Shown: positions 1 through 8,010, numbered from the stretch's first letter. The stretch is DNA of 64,000 nt from Streptomyces sp. NBC_01288 (GCF_035982055.1 NZ_CP108427.1:7005001-7069000), one strand, 5' to 3'. The notes: generated by a model not told the origin, from the sequence alone. Numbers and translations are program-made.

Positions 1-1
1 G

Positions 2-139
2 GGGGAGTGGGCGGGCTACTCGGATCTGGTGGCGGTGGACGAGGACACCGTTGGGGTGCTTTATGAGACCGGGGGGACGAGTGCGTACGACACGATCGAG
101 TTCCGGCGGGTGGGCGTGGACGGGCTGAGTGGGGGCTGA
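2..139 (+). CDS. C-terminal end of an exo-alpha-sialidase (BNR-repeat) family protein, 5' truncated by the window edge
   Basis: The last 45 residues of a protein that begins outside the window. The pattern AGYSDLVAVDEDTVGVLYE followed by a YDTIEFRRV ending is the last beta-propeller blade typical of bacterial sialidases/neuraminidases, which hydrolyse terminal sialic acids from glycans and are usually secreted. Catalytic residues lie upstream and cannot be checked. A terminator hairpin follows 24 bp after the stop. A sialic-acid-lyase-type enzyme and a peptide/sugar ABC transporter lie about 4 kb to the right, which fits glycan use. Family assignment rests on a short segment only. Confidence 0.6.
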   Translation, partial: GEWAGYSDLVAVDEDTVGVLYETGGTSAYDTIEFRRVGVDGLSGG

Positions 140-162
140 GGACCCCCCATTTCCCACCCACC

Positions 163-181
163 CGCCCGTCTCGGGCGTTTT
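163..181 (+). terminator. Rho-independent terminator after the sialidase gene
   Basis: CGCCCG-TCT-CGGGCG stem-loop followed by TTTT, starting 24 bp downstream of the sialidase stop. Six perfect base pairs, a three-base loop and a short U tract. Confidence 0.65.
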
Positions 182-223
182 AGAGGTTCACCTTCGTTGT
201 TGCCGTCACCTTGATCCACGAGC

Positions 224-694
224 TCAACCGAGATATGGCCGATCGCGCTGCTCCAGGAAGTGGCGGATCCGGAGTCGCTGTGTGTGGTGCATCGGCAGTT
301 GATCGATCTCCTGCGCCTGGACGAACCGCAGTTCTGTGGACTCGTCCGAGATCGCGAGTTCGCCGCCGACCGTGCGGGCGGTGAAGCAGACGTTGAACTG
401 TCTGCGTACCTCACCGTCCGAGTAGGCGATGACGTGGCGGGGGTCGGTGTACGTGCCCACGAGCCCGGTGATCTCCACGTCCAGACCTGTTTCCTCCTTC
501 ACCTCGCGGACGGCCGTTCCCGGGAGCGAGTCGGTCATCTCCATGCCGCCACCGGGGAGCGCCCAGAGATCGTTGTCCCGGCGGCGCTGAAGGAGTACGC
601 GCCCTTCGTCGTCGGTGACCACGGCGGATGCGGCGACCACCAGGCTGTTCGGCTCCGGTGCTGCCGGGTCGTCGTAGTACTCGGTCCGTGCCAT
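224..694 (-). CDS. NUDIX hydrolase
   Basis: 156 aa. NUDIX proteins hydrolyse nucleoside diphosphates linked to another moiety. The NUDIX box is complete: GGGMEMTDSLPGTAVREVKE then ETGL, matching GX5EX7REUXEEXGU. The start chosen is the ATG of MARTEYYDD, two bases after the stop of the upstream regulator gene (TGA-CC-ATG) with AGAAGGGTGACC as ribosome binding site, so the two genes are probably translationally coupled. An ATG further upstream would overlap the regulator in another frame. The substrate cannot be told from sequence. It belongs to the regulator/radical SAM/phosphotransferase cassette at 0.2-3.7 kb. Confidence 0.85.
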   Translation of the reverse strand: MARTEYYDDPAAPEPNSLVVAASAVVTDDEGRVLLQRRRDNDLWALPGGGMEMTDSLPGTAVREVKEETGLDVEITGLVGTYTDPRHVIAYSDGEVRRQFNVCFTARTVGGELAISDESTELRFVQAQEIDQLPMHHTQRLRIRHFLEQRDRPYLG

Positions 695-696
695 GG

Positions 697-1435
697 TCAC
701 CCTTCTGTTGTCGGCGTGGCGGTCTCCCACACCGCGTCGAAACTGCCGGCGTAGGTGTCGAACATGCCGCCCTCTCCGCTGCGCCGAAGATGCCACACGG
801 GAGCACCGTAGGCGTTCACGCCCCAGACGTGGGCGTTGACCAAGGCTTGGTCATCCGCGCGGTAGATCGAGTTGTAGAGGGTGGTGGCGTGGGTCCGCAC
901 CTCGATGCCGGATACCTCGGCAAGGGGGCGGTAGTGCATGAGGGCAAGTCGGCAACGGGACTCGATCCCGTGGCCGAACTTCTCTTCCGTGCCGCGCTGT
1001 TGGACATTCACGCTGTCCGGATCGCCGATCGCGATACGCACCGCACACCCGTCGGCGGCTCGTTCCCGCAACAGGTCGTTGAGCCGCGGGTACGCCTCGT
1101 GCAGGAAGACGGCGGCATACACCAACACATCGATGTGCTCATGGGCCTGGGCCAGCATGTCCACAAAGGTGGACATGGGGATGTCCGCCCGCTGGTCGTA
1201 GAGAGCCACGAGTTCCGGACTGACGGCGCGGGCAGGGCGTGCCTGCCGGAGCGCGGGCCATAGAGCGTGCACATCTTCTCCTAGCGTTTCCGCTGCCGAC
1301 ATGGCCGTGGCGCGGCGTACGCCCCAGGTTGACCCATCGTTCGACGGATTTGGGATCGACTTCGACTGTGTTCGCGAGGGCGCTGTACGTCCAGCCGCCG
1401 GCCGCCATGGCAGCACGCAGCCTCTCGTTCGGCAT
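697..1435 (-). pseudogene. XRE-type regulator with C-terminal DUF5919-like domain, broken by a frameshift
   Basis: The N-terminal reading frame starts at MPNERLRAAM (GGGAGAG ribosome binding site) and encodes a helix-turn-helix ending VERWVNLGRTPR. Near 1306-1318 this frame runs into unrelated sequence, and the family-typical continuation (SAAETLGEDVHALWPALRQARP, then a long domain ending FDTYAGSFDAVWE) lies in the frame one base further on. Net shift is +1, equal to a loss of two bases or gain of one. The C-terminal part resembles DUF5919, which I recall as the usual partner of this HTH; it looks phospholipase-D-like but has no HKD motif. A truncated 201-aa product could start at the ATG at 1302. 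Either a real pseudogene or a sequencing error. Confidence 0.7.
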
Positions 1436-1468
1436 CTCAATCTCTCCCAACATTCGGGGACGGCACTA

Positions 1469-1527
1469 GGGACGTTCTACCCGACGTTGGACGTCCCGAA
1501 GTGGGGTTTGTGGGAGGTTCCAACGTC
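1469..1527. promoter_or_regulatory. Cluster of GACGT-type inverted repeats between divergent genes (candidate operator)
   Basis: Between the divergent XRE gene and small-protein gene lie GGGACGT (1469-1475) paired with ACGTCCC (1491-1497), and GACGTTGGA (1483-1491) paired with TCCAACGTC (1519-1527). The shared ACGT core repeated four times in about 60 bp suggests a multi-site operator for the adjacent regulator. This is inferred from symmetry and position only. Confidence 0.45.
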
Positions 1528-1554
1528 CTGATGAGCAGCAGGATCCTCGTGTGT

Positions 1555-1785
1555 ATGGCGAGCAACCAGCAGACCAGACCAGGCATCGGCGAACTGGCGA
1601 AAGACACTTCCCGCGGACGAATCGGCATCGTCATGGGTGAGGTCGGCACCCGGGTGCAGATAAGGCCCGTCGGCGGCGGGGTCGAGTGGGACGCCCTGCC
1701 GGACAACGTGGTGGCGCCGACCGCGCGCGAGGAACTGAGCGTCCGCCTGGCCATCAAGAACGCCAACAGCAGGGACGGCCTGTGA
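1555..1785 (+). CDS. Small conserved protein, paralogue of the protein at 26845-27060
   Basis: 76 aa from ATG at 1555; in-frame ATG (1531) and GTG (1501) starts are also possible and the ribosome binding site is not decisive. The centre reads GRIGIVMGEVGTRVQIRPV then GGGVEWD, and the 26845 protein has GRVGIVMG..YVQLRPYGGGREWD, so the two are clearly related. No catalytic motif, membrane segment or signal peptide is seen. Both copies are divergently transcribed from an XRE-type regulator gene, so this is probably a regulator-associated small protein. Function unknown. Confidence 0.65.
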   Translation: MASNQQTRPGIGELAKDTSRGRIGIVMGEVGTRVQIRPVGGGVEWDALPDNVVAPTAREELSVRLAIKNANSRDGL

Positions 1786-2011
1786 TGCCCCGTCCCCGTT
1801 CGGCGCCGGCCTCCCGCAACGACTCCTGAATTCGTTGTCCGTCCATCGCCTCCCGTGACGGACGGACGAGGCCCAAGTCCTGTCCCAACCGGGGCCAGCA
1901 GCCTGTCAGTTGAACTTCCGATCTTGGCAGGCCAGACCGCGCACGCTTCGCCTGGAACGAGGCGCAATACGCAACACCTCGAATCAGAAACGACAAACGA
2001 GAGGGAAGCGC

Positions 2012-2932
2012 ATGACTGTCGTTGCAGAGGCGCCGATCACCCAGGGCACGGGCACCCCCGGCCTGGTGTGGCTGGACCTCACCCGGAAGTGTCAGCTCGC
2101 CTGCGGCCACTGCCACAACGAGTCCGGCCCGGACGGAACGCACGGCTCGATGACCACCGCCGACTGGACGCGCGTGCTCGACGAAGCCGCGGCGGCCGGC
2201 GTCCCCCGCGTGCAGTTCACCGGGGGTGAGGTCACCATGCACCCCGACGCGCCTACCCTGATCGCGCACGCACTGAAGCTCGGCCTGGCTGTCGAGGTGT
2301 ACAGCAACATGGTCCACCTGAAAGAGAGTTGGTGGGGCTTACTCCGGCGGGAGCACGTCAGTCTGGCCACTTCGTACTACGGCCGGGAGGGAGCGCACAA
2401 CGCGGTGACCGAGCGCAACAGTCACGCCCGCACCCGGGCGAACATCGTGAAGGCGGTGACGCACAACATCCCGATCCGTGTGTCTGTGATCGTCTCCGCC
2501 CCGTCTGACACCGGAGAGGAGGCGAAGCGGGAGCTGGCGGCCCTGGGCGTGCGTAACGTTCGTGTCGATCACGTCCGGCCCTTCGGGCGCGCGGCGAACG
2601 GGCAAGAGCCGTGCACGGACGGACTCTGCGGGCGATGCGGGGACGGGCGCGCGTCCGTCGGTCCGAACGGCTTGGTGTCGCCGTGCGTGTTCTCCACCTG
2701 GCTGAACGTGGGAAACGTCCAGGATGCGCCCCTGGGCGCTATCCTCAGCGGCCCCGAGATCGCACAGGCCAACGCGACCATCCGAGCGGGGCGCAACTTC
2801 GGCGGCTCTCGCAGCTGTGCCCCCGACAGCCCCTGCGGCCCGGACAATGACGACGCCCGATCCTGTACTCCCGACACCGACGACGAGTGCTCTCCGGGGA
2901 CACCCGGAAGTGAGTGCACCCCGAGGAACTGA
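2012..2932 (+). CDS. Radical SAM enzyme with cysteine-rich C-terminus
   Basis: 306 aa. C27-x3-C31-x2-C34 (KCQLACGHC) is the [4Fe-4S]/SAM site, and FTGGEVTMHP is the GGE motif that contacts SAM. The second half has a SPASM/twitch-like segment (C-x4-C-x2-C, then GPNGLVSPC) that may hold an auxiliary cluster. The last 40 residues are disordered, with five more cysteines among Pro/Asp/Ser residues. The start is the ATG preceded by GAGAGGGAAGCGC. A TTA leucine codon lies at 2339-2341 (codon 110), so translation should depend on the bldA tRNA. The phosphotransferase gene follows after 7 bp. Many SPASM-type enzymes modify peptides, but no clear precursor peptide is visible here, so the substrate is unknown. 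Confidence 0.85.
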   Translation: MTVVAEAPITQGTGTPGLVWLDLTRKCQLACGHCHNESGPDGTHGSMTTADWTRVLDEAAAAGVPRVQFTGGEVTMHPDAPTLIAHALKLGLAVEVYSNMVHLKESWWGLLRREHVSLATSYYGREGAHNAVTERNSHARTRANIVKAVTHNIPIRVSVIVSAPSDTGEEAKRELAALGVRNVRVDHVRPFGRAANGQEPCTDGLCGRCGDGRASVGPNGLVSPCVFSTWLNVGNVQDAPLGAILSGPEIAQANATIRAGRNFGGSRSCAPDSPCGPDNDDARSCTPDTDDECSPGTPGSECTPRN

Positions 2933-2939
2933 ACGGACC

Positions 2940-3743
2940 ATGGACACCGATCTCCCCGAATCCGCGATCCTCCCCCTGATCGAGGAGCACACGGGCCCCG
3001 TGGCTGGGATCCACCGGACCGAGCGCGGCTTCAGCTCGGACCTGACGGCCTTGGCCGACTGTGCCAGGGGTCCCTTCTTCGTCAAGGCCATGCGCAACCG
3101 GTCGGGTGGCCGGCGGGAGTCCCTCATCAGGGAAAGGCGGATCAACGCCTACCTCGGGCACATCTCCCCGCACCTGCTGTGGGACGTGGAAGTCGAAGAC
3201 TGGTTGGTCCTGGGCTTCGAAGTAGTCGACGGCCGGTCGTCCGACTTCGCGCCGGACTCGACTGACCTGGCCCTGGTGATTGATGCGATCGGCGAGATCG
3301 GTCGGTTGTCCCTCCCCCGGATCGCCCAGGACTGGACCGAGACGCGGTGGGACCGGTTCGCCTCGGACAGCTCTGAGGCCGAGTTGTTCCGGGGCGACTC
3401 GCTTCTCCACACGGACATCAATCCAAGCAACTTCATCATGGTGAACCGGCGAGTGTGGGCCGTGGACTGGGCATGGCCGACCCGAGGCGCGGGGTTCATC
3501 GATCCTGCCCTCCTGGTCCTCCAGCTTGTTGCGGCCGGGCACACCCCGGGCAGTGCCGAGAAGTGGGCGGAGCGGTTGCCCGCATGGCGTGAGGCGGCCC
3601 CGCAGGCGGTCGATGCTTTCGCCGCCGCCAACCTGCGGATGTACCGGGCCGCTGCCGGCCGGAAGCCCGACGTGGACTGGTTGAAGGCCATGGCCGACGC
3701 ATGCCAGACGTGGGTCGAACACAGAGGGGTCGCCACGGAGTAG
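2940..3743 (+). CDS. Aminoglycoside phosphotransferase/choline kinase-fold protein
   Basis: 267 aa. The kinase-like core is visible: LLHTDINPSNFI fits the catalytic loop H-x-D-x4-N, and VWAVDWAWPTRGAGFIDPA supplies the metal-binding Asp. Such enzymes phosphorylate small molecules such as aminoglycosides, choline or homoserine; the acceptor here is unknown. It starts 7 bp after the radical SAM stop and is surely co-transcribed with it, so it may act on the same product or confer self-protection. A longer frame exists upstream but would run through the radical SAM gene. The N-terminal lobe is short compared with true resistance enzymes, so antibiotic resistance should not be assumed. Confidence 0.8.
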   Translation: MDTDLPESAILPLIEEHTGPVAGIHRTERGFSSDLTALADCARGPFFVKAMRNRSGGRRESLIRERRINAYLGHISPHLLWDVEVEDWLVLGFEVVDGRSSDFAPDSTDLALVIDAIGEIGRLSLPRIAQDWTETRWDRFASDSSEAELFRGDSLLHTDINPSNFIMVNRRVWAVDWAWPTRGAGFIDPALLVLQLVAAGHTPGSAEKWAERLPAWREAAPQAVDAFAAANLRMYRAAAGRKPDVDWLKAMADACQTWVEHRGVATE

Positions 3744-3807
3744 CGCAGAAAACCGATCGGGCTCGGACTGTGCTGCGGCGACTGCTTGGGAACGGAGCCC
3801 CCGGCGG

Positions 3808-4743
3808 TCACAACAACCCCGCCCCCGCCAAGAACTTCCCCACCCGCTCCACCTCACCCGCCGACAACGACACCTGAGGCTCCGCAGTCGCCGCGCACTC
3901 GATCACGCCCCGCAGATGCAGCGCCGCCTTGAACGCCCCCAGCGCCGACGAACTGCCTCCCATCCGCGCCGGATCACCGACACCCACCAGCCCGAACAAC
4001 GCGCACAGCCGTTCCTGCTCGGCCCGCGCGCGCGACCAGTCGCCGGCCCGGCACAGCGCGTCGAGACGGACGTACCCGTGCGGATCGACGTTGGCGAGAC
4101 CGGGCACCGCCCCGTCCGCGCCCAGCGCCAACGCGGAGTCGACGAACAGTTCGGAACCGGTGAGGACACTGAACCCGGTGATGTCCGGATGGACACGCGC
4201 GCCGGTCACCACCGTACGAAAGCCCCCAAGATCTCCGCTGGAGTCCTTGAGCCCGGCCAGAACCCCCTCGGCGGCGAGTTCGAGGACGAGGTCGGACGGC
4301 AACTTCGTATGGACGGAGGCGGGAAGGTCGTAGGCGACCACAGGGACCGACGACGCGGCGGCGATGAGGCGGTAGTGGCGGGCGATCTCGGCGGGATGGG
4401 TGCGCGTGTAGAAGGGCGCGGTCACTACGACCGCGTCCGCACCCGCGTCCGTCACGGCGGCCACATGGTCCAGAACCCGAGGCGTGGTCATGTCGATCGC
4501 CCCTGCCAGCACCGGGAGTTGGCCGCCGACATGAGCCACCACCGACTCGACGACATACCTCCGCTGCCGGTCCGTCAGATACGCCGCCTCCGACGTCGAC
4601 CCGAGCAGAAACAGCCCGTGCACCCCCGCCTCGACCAGATGATCGACAAGCCTGAGAAGCGAACGGACGTCCACCTCGCGGTCCGGTGTCAGGGGCGTGC
4701 AGACGGGCGGTACGACACCGGTGAGCGGGGCGGGGAAGGTCAT
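3808..4743 (-). CDS. Dihydrodipicolinate synthase/N-acetylneuraminate lyase family protein
   Basis: 311 aa, class I aldolase TIM barrel. Seen: the N-terminal GSTSEAAYLT segment, the Tyr of VVAYDLP, and the Schiff-base Lys in GLKDSSGD. The family includes DapA, sialic acid lyase and sugar-acid aldolases. The start overlaps the stop of the upstream ATPase gene by ATGA, so it is the last gene of the ABC transporter operon. With a sialidase nearby, a catabolic lyase (N-acetylneuraminate or another keto-acid sugar) is more likely than lysine synthesis. The exact substrate is unproven. Confidence 0.85.
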   Translation of the reverse strand: MTFPAPLTGVVPPVCTPLTPDREVDVRSLLRLVDHLVEAGVHGLFLLGSTSEAAYLTDRQRRYVVESVVAHVGGQLPVLAGAIDMTTPRVLDHVAAVTDAGADAVVVTAPFYTRTHPAEIARHYRLIAAASSVPVVAYDLPASVHTKLPSDLVLELAAEGVLAGLKDSSGDLGGFRTVVTGARVHPDITGFSVLTGSELFVDSALALGADGAVPGLANVDPHGYVRLDALCRAGDWSRARAEQERLCALFGLVGVGDPARMGGSSSALGAFKAALHLRGVIECAATAEPQVSLSAGEVERVGKFLAGAGLL

Positions 4744-5762
4744 GAAGGCTCCAGGGGGCGGCTTTGGCGAACGAGGTCTCGGGTCGACAGGTCCTCCTCC
4801 ACAGGATGGTGGCAGCGGTAGCGATGTTCCGGCGTCGACGCGGGCGAAAAGTCCGGCATGGCGGATGCGCACACCTCGTCCGCCTTCCAGCAGCGGGTGC
4901 GGAACGGGCAGCCGCTCGGCGGTCGCGTCGCCGACGGAACCGGTCCGATCAGCGGGATCGGGTCGATGGGGTGGAGCAGCCCGGGTGTCGCCGAGAACAG
5001 GGCGCGGGTGTACGGGTGCCGCGCCCGGTCGGTCACCTGGTCGGCCGGGGTCTCCTCGACGATCCGGCCCAGGTACATGGTGATCACACGGTCGCTCATC
5101 CGCCGTACCGTCTGGATGTCGTGGGACACGAACACCAGGGCCAGGCCCAGCCGTTCCTTCAGGTCGAGGAGGAGGTTGAGGATCTGGGCCCGGACCGATA
5201 CGTCCAGCGCGCTGGTCGGTTCGTCGGCCACCACCAGGTCGGGGTCCAGCGCCAACGCCCTTGCGATCGCGACTCGTTGGCGCTGGCCGCCCGAGAGCTG
5301 CCCGGGGAGGCCGTCCGCGAGCGCGCGCGGGAGGCCGACCAGTGACATCAACTCCCTTACCCGGTCATCCCGTTCGGCCCTCGTCCCGCGTCGATGCACG
5401 TCCAGCGGGTCCCGCAGTATCTGCCGAATCGTCAGACGTCGGTTCAGCGCGGTCGACGGGTCCTGGAAGATCATGCCGATGCCCGTGCCGACGGCCGCCC
5501 GGCGTTCGCCCTCCGGCATCGACCACAGGTCCCGGCCCCGGAAGGACACCGTGCCGGACGTCGGCCGCTGTACGCCCACCAACACTTTGGCCAGCGTGGA
5601 CTTTCCGCAGCCCGACTCGCCGACCACGCCGACCGTCTCGCCGGCCGCGATGGTGAGATCGGCGCCGGTCAGGGCATAGACCCGATCGCGGCTGAACAGC
5701 CCACCGCTGCGCGCCTTGTGCACGACATGGGCATCCGCCAACTCGACCAGTGCACCGCTCAC
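4740..5762 (-). CDS. Oligopeptide/dipeptide-type ABC transporter ATP-binding protein (OppF-like)
   Basis: 340 aa. Walker A is GESGCGKST, the Q-loop is IFQDP, the signature is LSGGQRQRVAIARAL, Walker B is LVVADEPTSALD and the H-loop is SHD. The C-terminal oligopeptide extension has the CPFRTRC...C cysteine pattern and contains RHPYTRALFSA. The start is a GTG with GGAGGGTGGTCAA in front. The protein energises import together with the permeases encoded upstream on the same strand. A 241-bp gap full of repeats separates it from the preceding gene, while its stop overlaps the lyase start. Confidence 0.9.
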   Translation of the reverse strand: MSGALVELADAHVVHKARSGGLFSRDRVYALTGADLTIAAGETVGVVGESGCGKSTLAKVLVGVQRPTSGTVSFRGRDLWSMPEGERRAAVGTGIGMIFQDPSTALNRRLTIRQILRDPLDVHRRGTRAERDDRVRELMSLVGLPRALADGLPGQLSGGQRQRVAIARALALDPDLVVADEPTSALDVSVRAQILNLLLDLKERLGLALVFVSHDIQTVRRMSDRVITMYLGRIVEETPADQVTDRARHPYTRALFSATPGLLHPIDPIPLIGPVPSATRPPSGCPFRTRCWKADEVCASAMPDFSPASTPEHRYRCHHPVEEDLSTRDLVRQSRPLEPS

Positions 5763-5819
5763 TTGACCACCCTCCGCTCGACACCCGCACTCTTCACCCC
5801 GCCCCACCCCAACCCCCTA

Positions 5820-5849
5820 AGGGGCGCGGGGAACTGCGCGACCAGCCCC
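5820..5849. repeat. Streptomyces intergenic palindrome, copy 1
   Basis: A 30-bp element starting AGGGGCGCGGGGAACT and ending GACCAGCCCC, identical over all 30 bp to positions 29396-29425 and related to 41477-41533. The GGGGC/GCCCC ends and CGCG core can fold into a bulged hairpin. Such elements are widespread between Streptomyces genes. This copy lies within an operon rather than at its end. Confidence 0.7.
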
Positions 5850-5975
5850 AACCCACCCGCACCCCGCACACAACCCAAACCACCCACCCCCAACCCACCC
5901 GCACCCCGCACACAACCCAAACCACCCACCCCCAACCCACCCGCACCCCGCACACAACCCAAACCACCCACCCCC
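5850..5975. repeat. Three perfect 42-bp tandem repeats
   Basis: Units at 5850-5891, 5892-5933 and 5934-5975, each beginning AACCCACCCGCACCCCGCAC, followed by a partial fourth copy to about 6000. The sequence is strongly strand-asymmetric (almost no G on the plus strand). It fills the gap between the permease-ATPase gene and the next ATPase gene. No spacers are present, so it is not a CRISPR array. Confidence 0.9.
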
Positions 5976-6003
5976 ATCCCGCCCCACAACCCACCCGCAC
6001 CGC

Positions 6004-8010
6004 TCACGTGACCGCCCCCCTCTCCGTCGAAACCAGGTCGACCGCGGGATGGTGGCACGCCGCCGCGTGCGTACGCGGGCCCACCAGCCCCGGCGCCGTC
6101 ATACGGCACAGGTCGCTCGCCAGCGGGCAGCGGTCCGCGAAGCGGCAGCCGGCCGGGAAGTCGGCGGGGGAGGGGACGACGCCCTTGATCTGGGTCATCC
6201 GCTCGGCCGCCGACTCCAGGGACAGCACGCTGCCCAGCAGGCCGCGCGTGTAGTGGTGGGCCGGTGACTCCACCAGGTCGGCGGTCACGCCCGTCTCGAC
6301 GATCTGGCCGCCGTACATCACCACCACCCGGTCGGTGACGTCGGCGATCAGCGCGAGGTCGTGCGAGACGAGGATCAGCGCGAAGCCCAACTCCTCGCGC
6401 AGGCGCAGCAGTAGCTCTATGACCTGCGCCTGCACGGTGACATCCAGGGCGGTCGTCGGTTCGTCGGCGACGATCAGTTTCGGGTCGCGGGACAACGCCA
6501 TGGCGATCAGGACGCGTTGGCGCTGCCCGCCGGAGAGTTCGTGCGGGTAGCTGCGCAGGGTGCGGTCCGGGTCGAGGCCGACCATCGTCAGCAACTCGCC
6601 CGCCCCACGGTGCCCTCCACGCCGTATCACCTGCTTGAGCTGGGCGCGGATCGTCATCGCCGGGTTCAGGGACGACAGCGCGTCCTGGTACACCATCGCC
6701 ATCTCGTGGCCCAGCAGTTTGCGGCGGGCTCTCATCGGCTCGCCCACCAACTGCCGCTGGTTGAAACGGACATGGCCCCGAACCCGCGCGCCCTTCGGCT
6801 CCAGGCCCATCACCGCGAGCGCCGTCAGCGACTTGCCGCAGCCCGACTCGCCCACCAGGCCCAGGACTTCACCCGCCCGCACCTCGAAACTGATGCCGTC
6901 GACGATGTCCACGCCGTGGTGCCGGCCCTCGAAGCCGATCGCCAAGTTCTCGACCGCCAGGACCGGTTGGCCGTCCGGGTCGGGCAACGGCCGTGCGCGG
7001 GACCGGAGTCGTAGCGCCGCCTCCGTCAGGCCGGGGAGCGGGAGCACCTCGCCGCAGCCGGGCTCGGGCGCGTCCAGCGGGTCCTCGTCGTGTCGTACGT
7101 CGACCTCGCGCGGGGCCGGGGCCGCCCACGCGTCGGAGACTCCCTCGGACAGTATGTTCAGCGAGAGGACCGTGACCAGCATCAGCAGGCCGGGGAAGAC
7201 CGTCGCCCACCAACCCCCGGTCAGCACCATGTTCTTGCCGTCCGCGATGACACTGCCCCAGGACGGGTCCGGGGGCCTTACGCCCGCCCCGATGAAGGAC
7301 AGCGACGCCTCGAAGACGATCGCCTCGGCGACCTGCACCGTGCAGAACACCAGGATCGGAGCAGCGCAGTTGACGGCCACGTGCCGGATCACGATGTGCG
7401 GGGTGCGGGCGCCGATCACCCGCTCGGCGGTCACGTAGTCCTCGCCGTACTGGTCAAGTACGTTGGCCCGTACGACCCTTGCCACCGGCGGGGTGAACAG
7501 GAACGCGATCGCGCAGATCAGCACGGTGATCCCGCCGCCGAACACCGCTACCAGTACGGCCGCCAGCGCGATGCCGGGGAACGCCATCACCACGTCCAGG
7601 CAGCGCATCAGCGTCTCGTCGACGCCCTTGCGGGAGGTCGCGGCGACCGCGCCGATCAGCGCGCCGACGACGAGGGCCAGCGCGGTCGCCCCGAGCCCGA
7701 TCGCGAGGGACCAACGGGCGCCGTACATCAGCCTGCTGAGGATGTCCCGACCCAGGCTGTCCTGGCCCATCCAGTGGTCGGCGGACGGGTGCCCGGTGCC
7801 GTCGACGGGCAGTTGCTGGTCCAGCGGGTCGTGCGGGGCGATGAGCGGCGCGAGCAACGCCACCAGCACCACGACCGCCAGGAAGCACACCGCGACCTTC
7901 GACAGCAGCGGCAGCCGGTGCCGGCCGCGCAGCCGGATGCCGGGTCGGGACAGGGTCTCGGCGAGGCCCTTGCGGGAGAACCGGGGGAACTGGGGGAACT
8001 GAGCGAACAT
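6004..8010 (-). CDS. Fused ABC transporter permease (OppC-like) and ATP-binding protein (OppD-like)
   Basis: 668 aa. Residues 1-310 form a DppC/OppC-type permease: N-terminal membrane segment VAVCFLAVVVLVALLAPLIA, then about five more, with the EAA-loop region around RVIGARTPHIVIRHV. From about residue 360 there is an ATPase with Walker A GESGCGKSL, signature LSGGQRQRV, Walker B IVADEPTTALD and the oligopeptide C-terminal extension. The start ATG overlaps the stop of the upstream permease gene (TGATG). Fusion of these subunits is less common than separate genes but is known in actinobacteria. Confidence 0.9.
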   Translation of the reverse strand: MFAQFPQFPRFSRKGLAETLSRPGIRLRGRHRLPLLSKVAVCFLAVVVLVALLAPLIAPHDPLDQQLPVDGTGHPSADHWMGQDSLGRDILSRLMYGARWSLAIGLGATALALVVGALIGAVAATSRKGVDETLMRCLDVVMAFPGIALAAVLVAVFGGGITVLICAIAFLFTPPVARVVRANVLDQYGEDYVTAERVIGARTPHIVIRHVAVNCAAPILVFCTVQVAEAIVFEASLSFIGAGVRPPDPSWGSVIADGKNMVLTGGWWATVFPGLLMLVTVLSLNILSEGVSDAWAAPAPREVDVRHDEDPLDAPEPGCGEVLPLPGLTEAALRLRSRARPLPDPDGQPVLAVENLAIGFEGRHHGVDIVDGISFEVRAGEVLGLVGESGCGKSLTALAVMGLEPKGARVRGHVRFNQRQLVGEPMRARRKLLGHEMAMVYQDALSSLNPAMTIRAQLKQVIRRGGHRGAGELLTMVGLDPDRTLRSYPHELSGGQRQRVLIAMALSRDPKLIVADEPTTALDVTVQAQVIELLLRLREELGFALILVSHDLALIADVTDRVVVMYGGQIVETGVTADLVESPAHHYTRGLLGSVLSLESAAERMTQIKGVVPSPADFPAGCRFADRCPLASDLCRMTAPGLVGPRTHAAACHHPAVDLVSTERGAVT

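Noticed and set aside
260..754. Plus-strand frame opposite the NUDIX gene
   Set aside because: Shadow; the minus-strand product has a full NUDIX box.
1785..1829. 14-codon frame (MPRPRSAPASRNDS) overlapping the small-protein stop by TGATG, upstream of the radical SAM gene
   Set aside because: Considered as a precursor peptide, but it is very short, lacks Cys or other typical modified residues, and nothing independent supports it.
2940..3743. Antibiotic resistance by aminoglycoside phosphorylation
   Set aside because: The fold is shared by many small-molecule kinases, and the operon partner is a radical SAM enzyme; resistance is not supported.
5850..5975. CRISPR-like repeated block
   Set aside because: The 42-bp units are directly adjacent with no spacers, and no cas genes are present.
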